DNA of 64,000 bases, from assembly GCA_033239525.1 (NCBI GenBank), contig BSYO01000003.1, positions 4,272,001 to 4,336,000 of the forward strand, given 5' to 3'. Origin of the DNA: Nepenthes gracilis (Eukaryota; Streptophyta; Magnoliopsida; Caryophyllales; Nepenthaceae). Below the pieces are notes generated by a model. It saw only the letters and a list, made by a program, of their open reading frames with translations. It ran no database searches and had not been told where the DNA came from. Shown here in pieces: positions 1 to 10,935 of this stretch (the stretch's first letter is position 1; each line of letters begins with the position of its first letter). A program made the translations under genes and the position numbers.

Positions 1-75
1 TTCAAGTGTAGGAAGAGTCTTATACATAATATCTCATCCAAAGGACCTAATGTTTCCCTAGAAATTTGAGGTCAA
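1..75. repeat. Fragment of the repeat family also seen near 8,148-8,218
   Basis: This stretch (AAGTGTAGGAAGAGTCTTAT, then TTTCCCTAGAAATTTG) matches 8,148-8,218 inside the large solo LTR with a few differences. It is probably a fragment of the same Gypsy-type LTR family. It sits immediately before the Copia reverse-transcriptase remnant. Seen by eye only; boundaries are approximate. Confidence 0.45.
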
Positions 76-89
76 TTCTAAATCAGCTC

Positions 90-590
90 ATTACTTTGTC
101 TCTCAATCGAACCCATCAATTCTTTATTTAATGCCATAAAAATTTAACTCAATCAATTTGTGAGAAATGATGGGACCTTTAATTACCAATACAAATGTCA
201 TTGGAACCAAGTGGATCTTTTTAAAAATAAAATCATATACGTTGTTTGCTCGAGGATAAAAATTTCTTTCATCCTTCTATCTGTTGCTTGTACTATGGGT
301 TTTAAATTATATCAAATGGATGTCAAAGTGTATTTTTAATTTATATATCTATATAACTTTGTGAACCCTACATTTCCCGTCCAAAACTTAAGAAGGCTCT
401 CTAAAATCATCTCCTAATCATGGTTTTATTCGAGGGAGTTTGATAAAACTCTATTTCCAAACCGAAAAACGTATTAGCCCAAGTTTATGATGACATTGTT
501 TTTGGCGCTGGAAGCTGCACATTCTTTTGCGAAATGTACGAATATATGATTGAAAGTTACATTCTTCCTTGGACTTGTTCCTCAATGAAA
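90..590 (+). pseudogene. Degenerate Copia reverse transcriptase (SIRE/Maximus-like pol remnant)
   Basis: Reading with frame changes gives recognisable Copia RT landmarks in order. FVSQ..P and LNQFVRND correspond to the linker before the RT. NVIGTKWIF is at about 193-222 and YQMDVK at about 310-330. A broken YVDDIIFGA-type catalytic block is at about 485-512, and VTFFLGL at about 556-576. Copia RT copies genomic RNA into DNA; here frameshifts and stops in every frame make it non-functional. Its orientation and spacing fit the RNase H remnant at 870-1,135 and the polypurine tract and LTR at about 3,289-4,281, so these are probably pieces of one element. The 5' part lies outside the window. Confidence 0.75.
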
Positions 591-870
591 TCATCTTGGA
601 TTAATCTGATTTTTTCAAAACTGGATTTCCTAACATCATCCGAAATTAAATCCCTCTTTGATTTTGTCTTATATTTGAGCCAATTTCATTTAGTGCTTAT
701 CCTATCAAATTCCCACTGGCAAATTGTTATATCAATGGGACATCTCGCTTGGAATTCTTTTCTCAAACGACTCAAATTTTGCCTTAACCTTTCATGCCAA
801 TTGGGCGGAGTAAAAACATTTGGATGTTTTTATGTCGCTCATTATCTTGAAGGATTTATTTCACCTTAAG
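590..870. repeat. Gypsy-LTR-like fragment interrupting the Copia pol remnant
   Basis: GGATTTCCTAACATCATCCG (about 626-645) is close to 8,538-8,557. TTATCTTGAAGGATTTAT (about 843-860) is close to 8,277-8,294. Both targets are in the large solo LTR. The fragment separates the Copia RT and RNase H remnants, so it appears to be an inserted and rearranged piece of another LTR family. An open frame of 111 codons at 534-869 crosses the junction and is not regarded as a gene. Confidence 0.45.
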
Positions 871-1135
871 AAAATTGTTTGCACCGGCTTCTATGGATGA
901 AACAAATGCTCATTGTAAAGATTGTCCGAGACACTTACGCAGATATCTCGACTACTAGTGCCATAAATATTTGAAAATCCTGCGAACATTCCCGCACCAA
1001 ACATGCTCGATATTCGATCACTTCAATGTGAGTCGCGTTGATCACTTACACACACTCCAACCGGCATCAAGATATCCTCACCAAACCATTAGACTTAAGT
1101 TTTAAGAACGCCCTCGGAGTGTGCTCCCACTTTGA
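870..1135 (+). pseudogene. Degenerate Copia RNase H C-terminus
   Basis: At about 1,068-1,132 the frame reads DILTKPLDLSFKNALGVCSH, the C-terminal ADIFTKPL...LGVC signature of plant Copia RNase H. Upstream, at about 1,002-1,035, MLDIRSLQCESR matches the HIDIRHHFIRDHVE block with frame damage. The domain normally degrades the RNA strand during reverse transcription; here it is broken. The adenine-rich tract and the GC-rich region after it are what follow pol in SIRE-type elements. Confidence 0.75.
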
Positions 1136-3288
1136 TGAATGAATCCTCTTTCTATAAAAACAAAAAAAATCAAAAAAAAAAACAAAAAAGGGGCCTCCTC
1201 TCGGCCAGCTCGCTTTCTCCGGGTTTGAAGGGCATCATCGAAAGGCGGCCGGTTACAAACCACTGGGTCACAAACCCTCTTCAACCTTCGTGCTCCCGCC
1301 TTTCCTCTTGGATGTGGCCTCTTCTCTACCTCTCCCTCATCACCGAGCGCTCCTTCTTCACCGATTTGGGCTTTATCAAGGTAATTTCTCCACCTCCTTC
1401 TCGGACGACCGCCACCGTTCTGGTGGTGTCGGCCGCGAAATTTGCCTCCTTATGGGTGGCTGTCTTCCGCGGATCTCGATTTGCCTTCCTCCCTTCAAAT
1501 CCACCCGATTTTGTGTGTGGATTTGCTCCGTTGTCCCCGGATCCGTGATTTGGTTCCTTACCCACTACTGGAGCGGCTCCACATTGCAGCCTGGTTCTTA
1601 GTGCTGTCCCCATCGGAAGGTGGTGCTCGTAAGAGGTGCACTTTCCCTTCTCGCCCGCCGTCGCCGTGAACAAGGGCGGGATTAAATGTGCCCGTTTATA
1701 TATATATATATATATTATTTCCAGATCGTTACATTGTGTTTTCAAAGATGTCGGCTCCTCGCAATCCCAAGGTGGCAAACGTGCAGACCGGCGGGATCTC
1801 CGTGCTTTGGGGAGACTCTTTCAAACCCGCATGTCTTAAAGGCAACTTCACTCGAGGAAGTCCGCCTTGACTCTGTCGACCCTTCCATTTCGTCTCTTTT
1901 CGGGACCGTGGATGGGCGTCGGTCATCACAGTTTGATTGGGCGTCCTTGTTCAAGAATTTTATTTCAATATTCATGCGAGGTGCCCTGCAAATGGGCTAC
2001 TTTTTTGAGGTGTCCCACATATCCTTACTCTTGGCGCAAACCCGGCCTACATTTAATGAGATTGCCACATTCCTTCATGGTGCTCCTCTAGAGTGGAATG
2101 GCAAAGCATTAAGAGACAAAGCTTTACCTCTTCTCGGGTAGTGTATCATGCTCGCCTGTTCCAAACCTCCCACTCTCCTCCATTTTAGAGGAAGGCATTG
2201 TCCCCATATGCTTTGTTAGCAGTGGTATTTATTGAGCACATCGCGTTTTATTTACTCATGTGTGCAAACTTATAAGTAGGCACGAGGCAATCTACCTTTT
2301 GGGTTACTCATTCGGCGACTCCTTGTGAGCTTGGACACCCCTTCGCGGACTATCATCGCCTACCGCTCAAAGCCCCATCACCTCCACCACTTTTGCCCAG
2401 TCGGTCACATGCCATCCTTTGCTATCGACCGGTGAGGCATTCGATGAGCCTCTCCCTCCTGTGCCTCCTCCTCGGACCAGAGCCCCTCGCTACTGCTTCA
2501 TCATTTTCACGACCGTCGGCTCTGGTCCATCACTTCACGCCGGCATTCCACCTCCTCCTCAGCCACTCACATGGGTCGGATCTCTCGCCTTTCCAGAGCC
2601 GTTTTGGCGTACGTATTCTTCACCACGGATTCTTGCTTAGCAATCCCAACTATTTACTCGTTTGATCGTTTGGATGCGCGATTGGACACTCGGGCGCTGC
2701 GTCTCAAGCTTCGTTTTGATCGTTTGGATGACGGTTTGGACACTCGGAGGCTGCGTATCAGCGCGCGACATTATGGCACTGCCTCACCTCTGCGATCTAC
2801 AGGTGATCCCCTCTCTTTGGCTCTTCGTGACAAAAGGGGAGATCGTGGTTTCTTTTTGGCATCTTGATAGGGGAGCTTGGTGTGATGTACTTCTTTTTGT
2901 TAGGGAACTCAATTTGATGTATTTCTTTTTGGGGAGTTCGACTTGTTACTTATATTCTCTGTGACGTGCTATTCATTTATTTGCTATTGATGTTATCTAT
3001 TGACTTTACATGCGTATCTACCCACTCTCTGCATTTTTAGTCTTGCATGATGTATCTATTGCCTATATTTTTTGTTGTTGATCTTATTGTGACAGAGGCC
3101 CGAAGTGTCACGAGCTGATCAGCGGGTTTCATCACATCGCCTCGGCTTCTCTCGTTTAGCTCTTTTTTTTTATGTATCTCTTTTGTATAAGCGGCGTAGG
3201 TTTTCATGTACGGGTTCTATCTCGGTGAATTATCTGAACCGTGATTCACTTGTATTTATTTATTTTACGGTTTTGTCACGGAATTGTC
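1136..3288 (+). mobile_element. Post-pol 3' region of the SIRE-like Copia element
   Basis: This is a GC-richer stretch between the RNase H remnant and the polypurine tract. It has short broken frames, the longest 151 codons at 1,686-2,141, which I cannot assign to a family. SIRE/Maximus elements carry a long extra region here, sometimes env-like. Several purine blocks of the type AAAGGGGAGAT or AGGGGAGCTTGG occur at about 2,832, 2,870 and 2,930 ahead of the final tract. A unit of about 55 bp (GATCGTTTGGATG...) is duplicated in tandem at about 2,663-2,770. A short AT dinucleotide run lies at about 1,697-1,714. Confidence 0.5.
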
Positions 3289-3299
3289 AAAGGGGAGAT
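3288..3299 (+). other. Polypurine tract of the SIRE-like Copia element
   Basis: CAAAGGGGAGAT lies directly before TGTTAAAGGC. A purine tract followed by TGTTA is the standard junction between the internal region and the 3' LTR in this lineage. It fixes the element as + strand and the following LTR as its 3' LTR. Confidence 0.65.
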
Positions 3300-4281
3300 T
3301 GTTAAAGGCATTTGTCTTATTGGCATATTCAGTGACCATATGTATCATTTTATTGATGTCGGGTTTGTGGGTTGTCGGTTTAAAATTCATTAAAATTCAT
3401 TAGTCCCGCCCTCCCAGCTCGAGCACCGTCCAAGGACCGCCCGCTGCTGGTGTGCGCTTGCCGCTCGAGCACATAATCCAGAATGGTAGCTCGTGCTCGC
3501 TCACTGGCGCTCGGCCGATAAACGGAGACATGGTAGGCCGCTGTGCTCGCCCCATTCTTGCTCGCGCGCGCGGCTGTTGCCCGAAACCTACGGCCGCTGC
3601 TTAAGCGCTCACTCGAGCCGCTCGGCCGGCTAACGAGCAAATTTTTGAGCGCGCTTTTGGCTCCAATATAAATATGGGACTTATATTTTGAACCTAAAAC
3701 TTACGGAAATCTGATGTGCGTGCCTCTTTGAGAAAAAACCTCTCATGCTTCAATATACTTGCACATCTTGAGAAAACTAATCACGAAAAGGATTGTTCTA
3801 CATGCTCAAACTAGTTTTCTCACAACTCTCTTTCACCATTGAAAGTTTGCCTTCTACCATTGTTGAAGACTTTTGGTTCGTGAAGAAGGAGACTCGTTCT
3901 GGCAATTCCAAGTGGTTCGAGGAAGATTGGCGTGAAGGCGGAAGAGGTTAGGTTCGTTGCGTGGGCAAATCCAAGGGATTCATGGTAGGGATCACGTGTC
4001 GGGTAAAGTTGCCTAGGATAGCGTCGTTACCACCAGTGTAAAGTTGATTTTCATAGTGCATTGCTTCCTGGCCGTTGAAGCCGGTGTGTTTTCGTACGGG
4101 TGGTATCGAGTTTTCGCCGTCACCAAAAATTGAGTCTTTATCTTTATAAGCTCTTAATTGTTATTGCCCTGATTGTTTATGTTGTGCATGATTCTTTAGT
4201 TTCGTATAAATACAGTGTTAAATATATCTTCGTGTATTGAATATTTAATATTTATTATTAACCCATTATATATATTTAACG
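3300..4281 (+). repeat. Probable 3' LTR of the SIRE-like Copia element (about 980 bp)
   Basis: It starts TGTTAAAGGC right after the polypurine tract and probably ends near TATATTTAACG, where TTTAAC mirrors the TGTTAAA start; the final base would be a decayed CA. A very GC-rich U3 segment rich in GCTCGAG lies at about 3,405-3,650. A TATA-like AATATAAATATG lies at about 3,664-3,675. The 3' boundary is inferred, since the 5' LTR is not in the window. Confidence 0.5.
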
Positions 4282-4924
4282 GGGTCGAAGCAGCGTTAGC
4301 GCGAAGCGTCTTTTCAAAAACAATTTATAAATGGACATATTTTTAAAAAAATTAAATTTTTGTAATTAGATTATTGTTATATCTAAATTATAAATCGAAA
4401 TTATAACCTTAGTAAACTCAATAATTAAACAAACATGTGACATTCAAAACATTTATTATACAACAGTAACATAAATATTGCATACTGTCATATCAAATTT
4501 GTGTATGATGATGATGAAATCATCATATAACATGATGCTCTTGATATTTGCTATGGCAGAGCATATGCGTGGTTGAAGAACAGCGGAATAGAAATATAGG
4601 AACAGAGCCAGAGAATCTGGAACATAAACGTTCAGCATTGAAACAAATAGAAACAGAGTAAACAGTACAATGAAATTTCATGTAAATAAAGTTTCTAATT
4701 TTTATTATTTCAGAAACTTAATTTTTAAAATGAGTATATAAACTATTTATATAGTAATTGTTAATTAATTACAATTACAGGATTAAAACTAATCCTAACT
4801 ATCCATGAGATAATACAAAATTACATAAAGATTAAATTTATATTTGTGCATGATGTTGAAATATAAAAAGCACAATGTGTGCTTGTTAGAGGACCTTGAT
4901 CCGTGTGCATCGGTAATTAACCGA
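4282..4924. other. AT-rich intergenic stretch, nothing recognised
   Basis: No coding or element signature is seen. It separates the SIRE-like LTR from the truncated minus-strand Copia copy. Confidence 0.4.
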
Positions 4925-5065
4925 TCAATATAATATTGATCCATGACTTTGTAGAAGTAAGCAATCAATATTGTTGTTATACTTCACTTGGATTGATTTG
5001 CTGTCATTAGTTACCAAACATAACTCGCTAACTAATCGTAACAGAGCATTAGTTTGTGCTGCCAT
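4925..5065 (-). pseudogene. Start of a Copia gag on the minus strand, truncated
   Basis: Immediately inside the primer binding site the minus strand opens ATG GCA GCA CAA ACT..., reading MAAQTNALLRLVSELCLVTN and continuing to about 4,925. A gag start this close to the primer site is typical of plant Copia elements. The rest of the element is missing, so this is a truncated 5' end. Confidence 0.5.
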
Positions 5066-5066
5066 T

Positions 5067-5078
5067 GCTCTGATACGT
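5067..5078 (-). other. Copia primer binding site (initiator tRNA-Met type)
   Basis: The minus strand reads ACGTATCAGAGC. The usual plant Copia site is TGGTATCAGAGC, complementary to the 3' end of initiator tRNA-Met. Ten of 12 bases agree; the first two are changed. Confidence 0.6.
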
Positions 5079-6060
5079 AAGAGGCAAAAGCTCATTGAAT
5101 GTGTTGCTGTTGCTGCTTCTGCTGCTTGTGATTGCATTTTGTAGGTGGGTTGGCAAGTTGTGATGATGAGCTGTTCGGGGCACACGCCATAAACGTCATC
5201 TGCACAACGTGAAGCAGAGTAGCAGCAATCAATTGTGAAAAACTGTCATGAGAGGAAGGCGTAAATGACAATTGTTGTAAAAGATAGGTTTTGTCGATAC
5301 ACACAATAGCTTGTGTGTAATAACAATTTGAAAATAATCCTTTTAAATTTATTCTTGGTGGTTTTCTTGATTAAAGAAGGGTTTCGCGTTAAAATCTGAT
5401 AATGTATAACGTTTTTAATGTAAAAAATCCTTATTAACCAAGGAAAAAATTACGAGATAAACTCTGAATAAATCCACTATAATAATAATTGTTGGGTTTT
5501 ACGGACATAAAAACCCCATCATCTTTACCAAATTCCTATAATGCAATTTTTAAGTGAAGAACTCTTATTAATTACAACTCCTAAATCCAGCAATAATAGT
5601 CTTAGACAAATAGCATATATGAAATTCCTTCACAAAATTCCATTATTAATGAGAAAGATGAGTAAAACTATAATGAGAAATATGAGCAATTAAACGAAAT
5701 ACGCTTTAGAAATTCACTTAAAACACCGTACTCGATCTTGGCGAAGAACGGAACTCAAATCGGATCTCAATCGGATGCGGACCCATTTCCTCTTTTATCT
5801 TTTTCTCTTCTTTCTCTTTGTGCTGCGCTCCATGTGTGAGAAATCATTTTCGAATTATTGTAAAATTGCGTCAGGCGTGATTTTATACTAGGTGCGATAC
5901 TCCAATGCTTGTTGGGTGCACCCACTGAAATCGGTGCATGAGTGCCCTCTCGGGCACACCTCAGCCAATCCCCAATTTGGAATCAGCACATAGGCGTGAA
6001 TCGGACGCCTGTTATATGTCACTCTTCTGACCTTTAACTAATTCTCAGCCAACCCTAACA
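5079..6060 (-). repeat. Minus-strand Copia 5' LTR (about 980 bp)
   Basis: On the minus strand it begins TGTTAGGGTTGGCTG at 6,060 and runs to the primer binding site at 5,078. A TATA-like AGTATAAAATC lies on the minus strand near 5,882-5,892. A CAG/CAA-rich run (about 5,098-5,132) lies near the U5 end. There is no second LTR in the window and the internal region stops near 4,925, so this is a truncated copy. Confidence 0.6.
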
Positions 6061-7334
6061 TGAATATCTCACAATCCTTTAGCATTTTTATCATTTGGAT
6101 AACTCTTAATTTGTTATGGTATCTATAAGGGAGTGAACAAAATCCAAACAACGGTAACTTGCTGTGTGAATATATTGATTGTTCACTTGAATTAAAGCTG
6201 TTGTGACTGTGATGAATATTAGATGATATATAAACTTTGCTATTCTGCTGACGTTAAACTTCAGTAAACTGATATATTGAACTTCAGATGCATGTGAGTG
6301 ATTGCTGCTGTACAAATGCTGCTGATTTGTTAATGTGCTGCTGGTGCAACTGCTTTGTTGATCTGTTGCTCATCTCACTACCAGGTATCAACTGCAGCAT
6401 TGCTTGATTGCAGTGGACATGTCTCTGCTGTACTGAACTTAGCACCCGTAACTGTGTAAACTGATGAAGCTGAAGCTGAACCTGCTGATTTATTTTCCTG
6501 CTGTATGCTGCCATTGGTGCAGCTTTGATATTGATATATGTTAACATGACATTTTAAAGGTGATCATAAATCATAATATTTATTGAATTTATATTTTAAG
6601 TTGTTTAAATTTTATGCATGTGATGGATATTCTGATTCATATTTATTTTTTGCAAACAATGACCCAATTGCTATGGATTATGTCAAGGTGAACCCATTTA
6701 TTAGGCTCCTAGATAAACTCAGGACCCTGATTTTGTCCTTAAAAGATGAATGACCAATATTAAAATTGGTCCACAATTATATAAGAGTAATCTTAACCTT
6801 TTATTTTTCAACGTAAAATCAAGATTATTAAATTCACCGAAAAATCTAATAGATAAGTTTATATTAACAAGACTTCATTACTATGTGCTACCGCTTTTCA
6901 TTTCCTCACTTAGTCCCATTTCAAATCATTAATCACTACTCTATGTAGTTAGAGTGTCATACTTGGAATGAAATCACATTATCCTTGCCAATTTGCAGCT
7001 CTCAGGATCCATACCTCAGTTTCCTAGCTGAAAAGCAGAAAAGTTGTGTTTTTGGGTAATAGAAAATTCAGTGTAGCATTCATGCAAAATATCATTTGAA
7101 CAAAATTCAGAAGAAGTGTTTAGAATACTTTTGCATAATATTCATGCTGAGTTTTCATTTGAGGAAAACTCTTTAATGGGATTCCATGAGATAGCCAATA
7201 ATTAGGAGGCTTGAGTTGTAAATTTGGAAATAATTTCAGTGACTAACTATAGGTGAACCATATGATGACCGATTGAGTGATAGAAAAAGCTATAAATATA
7301 ATATTTAAATTTAAGATCAGGTTTGAGAGAGATT
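6061..7334. other. Intergenic stretch, no supported gene
   Basis: Mostly AT-rich. The part at about 6,290-6,500 is rich in CTG/TTG, so the minus strand gives glutamine-rich open frames of 69-87 codons. These are low-complexity with no family match and are not called as genes. Confidence 0.4.
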
Positions 7335-7339
7335 ATTTT
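7335..7339. repeat. Left target-site duplication (ATTTT) of the large solo LTR
   Basis: ATTTT directly precedes TGTAATATCC and recurs directly after the terminal CA at 13,330-13,334. Five-base duplications are normal for LTR retrotransposons, but this one is AT-rich, so a chance match is possible. Confidence 0.55.
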
Positions 7340-7791
7340 TGTAATATCCTGATATTTCGGGTGAAATGTTTCAGGTTAAATTAATAAATATTATTAATTA
7401 TAATTATATTTTAAAGTTAATATTATATAATTGAGTAAATCTAATTTTTTAAAAAATCAAGACATATTTTAATAAAATCTTTCTCCGATTAAATTAGAAA
7501 ATATGATATAAGATGTAAATTTTATATTTAAATATATTAATTATAATCAACACTATTACCGTATTAGTAATAATATAATAATATAAAAATAATAATAATA
7601 AAGTATACTAATATTATTATTATTATAAAATAAAATATTATAAAATATAATAATATAATTATGTAATAATAATAATAATAATATATTTATATTAATATTA
7701 ATAACTTAAGTTGCCCCACCTACCATTCCTGCTTCTCGGTCCTTCTTCCCGTTTTCCCCTTCTCCGCTTCATCCCTCTCTCCCGTTTGGCA

Positions 7792-7843
7792 GCTCTCTCT
7801 CTCTCTCTCTCTCTCGTTCTGGTATTCACTTTCTCTCTCTCTC
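7792..7843 (+). repeat. CT microsatellite
   Basis: CT dinucleotide runs at about 7,792-7,815 and 7,832-7,843, separated by a short imperfect stretch. Confidence 0.85.
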
Positions 7844-8624
7844 ACTCTGTTTCTCGTTTGCTTCCCACAACTACCTCCAGCAATTTCTCCGTCAGCAGCC
7901 TAGCTGCTGCTGCATGGCATCTTTCATACTTTTTTTTTATTTTTTTATTAATATATAATGTATTTTTAATTTATTATATTTTATATTTATTATAGTCTAA
8001 CATGAAATAAAAATTCACCTAATCTCCTCGTTGGCATAGCTGCCAAATCAAATTTGTCCAAGTTCTCCTTGGTTGCTGAATTTTTCCCTATTATCATCTA
8101 GTTGCTACCGTGGGGTTTTGAGGGTCATTTTGGTTCTCTAAATTTTTCTAAGTGTAGGAAAAATCTTATACACATAATATCCCGTATGTGTGACCAATTT
8201 TTCCCTAGAAATTTGGCAAAAATGGCTGCCAACGCCAGTTTTCATCAACCGGAGTAAAAATTTTTATTTTGCCTATTATCTTGAAGGGTTTAATTTAAGG
8301 TGTTTGGATATACGTTGGTAAAAATTTAGGACATGAAAACTTAGTATAGACACTAAAGATCGTCTACGATTAATTTCGTTCAAAACCAAATTTCTTATCA
8401 TCTCCCGATTTACATCCCTGGCTTTTGGGTTTGAAGGGCAATTTAAAATGATCGGGTGTCAAGGTTTGGGAAACGAATATAGGGAAAGTTAGTATACTTG
8501 TTAATGATCATCTGGGATTAATTGCATCAAAATCCGGATTTCCTAACACATCCGGAATTAAATCCTTGGTTTTTGGGTTTTCAAAATGCGATTAACTACG
8601 TATGGTGAGGTGTTTGGATGCCTT

Positions 8625-9225
8625 GGCAGTAGAGGGTGGCTTAGAGTGCGCCCAACAAGGCGGTTTAGATGTGCGCCCTTGAGGAGGATGGTTTTTTGAG
8701 GGTGTGCTGCGTAGAGTAGGCGACTTAGAGTGCGCACGGGAGGCGACTTAGAGGCGAGGCGGATTAGAGGTGCTCTTCGGAGGGCATTAACTTAGTGCGT
8801 CCAGCGGATGGGGCTTAGAGGTGGGCCGCGGAGGGCGGTTTAAGTGGGCCCGGCCACGAAGGACGGGTTAGAAGTGTTCCTACGGAGAGTGGCTTAGAGT
8901 ACGCTCGCGGAAGGCGGCTTTAAGTGCGCCGGTAAAGGTAAAAAGGTGCGCTCGACTTTCGATGTGCCGCGAAGAGCGGTTTAGCGGTGCGCTCGCGGAA
9001 GGTGGTTTAGAGGTGCGCTTGCAAAGGGCGGATTTGATGTGTGCCCGACAGAGAGGTGGCTTAAAGGTGCACCCGCGGAGGGCAATTTTGAGGTACGCCA
9101 GGTAGAGGGCGGCTTAGAGGTGCACCCGCGGAGGGCGGCTTGGAGGTGCCCGAGGCAGATGGGCGGCTTAGAGGTGTGTACGACAGAGGAGCTGTAGGTG
9201 CGCCCGCAGAGGGTGACTTAGAGGA
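8625..9225 (+). repeat. GC-rich minisatellite, about 26-30 bp period
   Basis: Around twenty diverged copies of a unit of the form GGCGGCTTAGAGGTGCGCCC plus GCGGAG. Unit length varies and copies differ by substitutions and small indels. It stands out from the AT-rich surroundings. The same core, GGTGCGCCCG followed by GGGGCGGCT, occurs in the 50-bp array at 19,637-20,545. Confidence 0.8.
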
Positions 9226-9299
9226 GAAGGATTAAGTTGCATTGGTACGTTAACATCTAGATTACTTGAGTGGAGGGTTGACTCTTGATAGCAAGCTTC

Positions 9300-9655
9300 T
9301 GACTCCGAGACGGAGGGCTCGTGTCTTCGAGATGGAGGCCTGAGATCCAGTTTGCGGCGGAAGGCTGATGACTTTTGAACTGGAGGAGGGTGAAGAGCCT
9401 CTTAGCAGGGGAAGGTTGTTGGCCTCCGGACAGGAAGAGGGCCTAGAGCCTCTTGGCGGCGGATGATGGCCTCTAGACAGGAGGAGGAGAAGAGCCTCAC
9501 AGCGGCCCGATTGGCTTTCGGGACGGAGTAGAGGATGAGCCTCTTGGCGGATGGTTCTTTGTTTCGAGATGGGTGGAGGGCGATGTCCTCTGGGCAGTGA
9601 GGTTGATGTCCTGCATGGCGAGAAGAGAGAGTGGTGGCCTCCGGGCCTCCATCCA
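9300..9655 (+). repeat. Second GC-rich minisatellite, about 46-51 bp period
   Basis: Diverged tandem units of the form GAGCCTCTTGGCGGCGGATG followed by GGCCTCCGGACAGGAGG. The repeat creates an 84-codon minus-strand frame (9,402-9,656), which is not a gene. Confidence 0.7.
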
Positions 9656-10589
9656 CGCTCGTTAAATATTAGCTAGCAACGGTTACACCATTCTCTAAGG
9701 CCGCCAACCCGCTCTCGTTGGAGATTGGCTAGCAACGACTACGCCCTTCTTCAAGCCATCTGGAGCCTCATGGATCTTTTTAAGCTTCTTCGAGCTTATT
9801 CTTCAAAGTTTAAGGGTGCTTACTTTTATAGAGGGATTTGTGGATGTACTATTTCTCCAAAAGTAATGTGGGACTTTTTGTTTTAAAAAGAATTATATTG
9901 GATTGTGGGCCTGCTGTGGGACCTAGCTCTTTGGGCCCATGGTTGATGGACCCATCAGTTACACTAACAACTTGGCATTTTCCGCAACCGTTCGCGAACC
10001 ATTGGATCCCATTCCATAACAAAATTTCCCTCCCAAATTTCCACCTGCCTGGGTCTATTTAAGTGCCCATTGATGAACGAGAATGTGATAGAAGGGGAGA
10101 GCAGCAAGCGAAGTGAGAGAGAGTAAAGGACAGAGTTCTAGAATAGTAGGAGGTAAAGCACTGCACTATCTGGTTTTCACCACTAGTACTCGTTACTGTT
10201 GGGCCTTGTCTGTTAAAGGAAATGTTGCTATAGCCATTGAAATTGTTGCTATCATCGTCATTAATCAGTGCCGGAGGAGACGGGGTGTTGCCATGATTGG
10301 TCGAAGCTACCACCGCTATTTCTCGCTGTTGCTATAGTAAACATCGCAAATCAGGCAAGTGATTCCTCTTACTTTCATTTTTTCCTCCAATCGCAAGTAA
10401 ATTCCCCTTCTCTACAAATCAATCCCTCTTTTCTCTCATGAACACCGTAATCCTTGTTGTTGGTTTTATTAGTGTGTTAATTTGTCGTGGATTGGTGAGG
10501 ATTAGCCATGTTGGACATGAATCTGAAATTGAGAAAAAGCAGAGCTTCGTCCTCTGGACGAAGGCGTCGTGAGGGATGCAGAAATCGAT

Positions 10590-10935
10590 GATTAAATATA
10601 TATGTATATGGAGTGTGTGGGTGTGAATGGTTGGGTGTGTAGCCGTATGTGTGTATGTGTCTATGGTTATATGTGTATATATATACGTGTACCGGTGCAG
10701 ATGGTGTGTGGGGGTCTGTAGCAGTGTGCATGTGAGTGAGAGCAATGTGGTCGTGTTGCTGTTGCTGCTGGTGGTGTGAGGTAGTTGTGTGTGTGTTGTG
10801 TGTGTAGGAGCAGTGTGTTGTGTGGCCGTGAGGGTGTGTGTGTACACTGTGCGTGTGTGTGAGTTATTGGCAGAGCTGCTATCGTGTTCGTTTTGGTGTG
10901 TGTCTGTTTTGTGTGTGTGAGGGACAAGGGGGCAT
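10590..10935 (+). repeat. GT-rich degenerate microsatellite
   Basis: Interrupted GTGTGT tract within the solo LTR. It explains the long threonine/histidine-rich minus-strand frames (up to 210 codons, 10,419-11,051). Confidence 0.8.

Noticed and set aside
1326..1778. 150-codon minus-strand frame and overlapping + strand frames of up to 151 codons (1,132-2,141)
   Set aside because: They lie in the post-pol region of a decayed Copia element. No recognisable domain or gene structure; overlapping frames on both strands are expected in GC-richer sequence.
6106..6547. Gln-rich minus-strand frames (69 and 87 codons)
   Set aside because: Low-complexity CTG/TTG-rich DNA; no family, promoter or splice context.
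7711..7995. 94-codon frame in a CT-rich stretch
   Set aside because: Leu/Ser-rich translation of CT repeats and poly-T inside the solo LTR.
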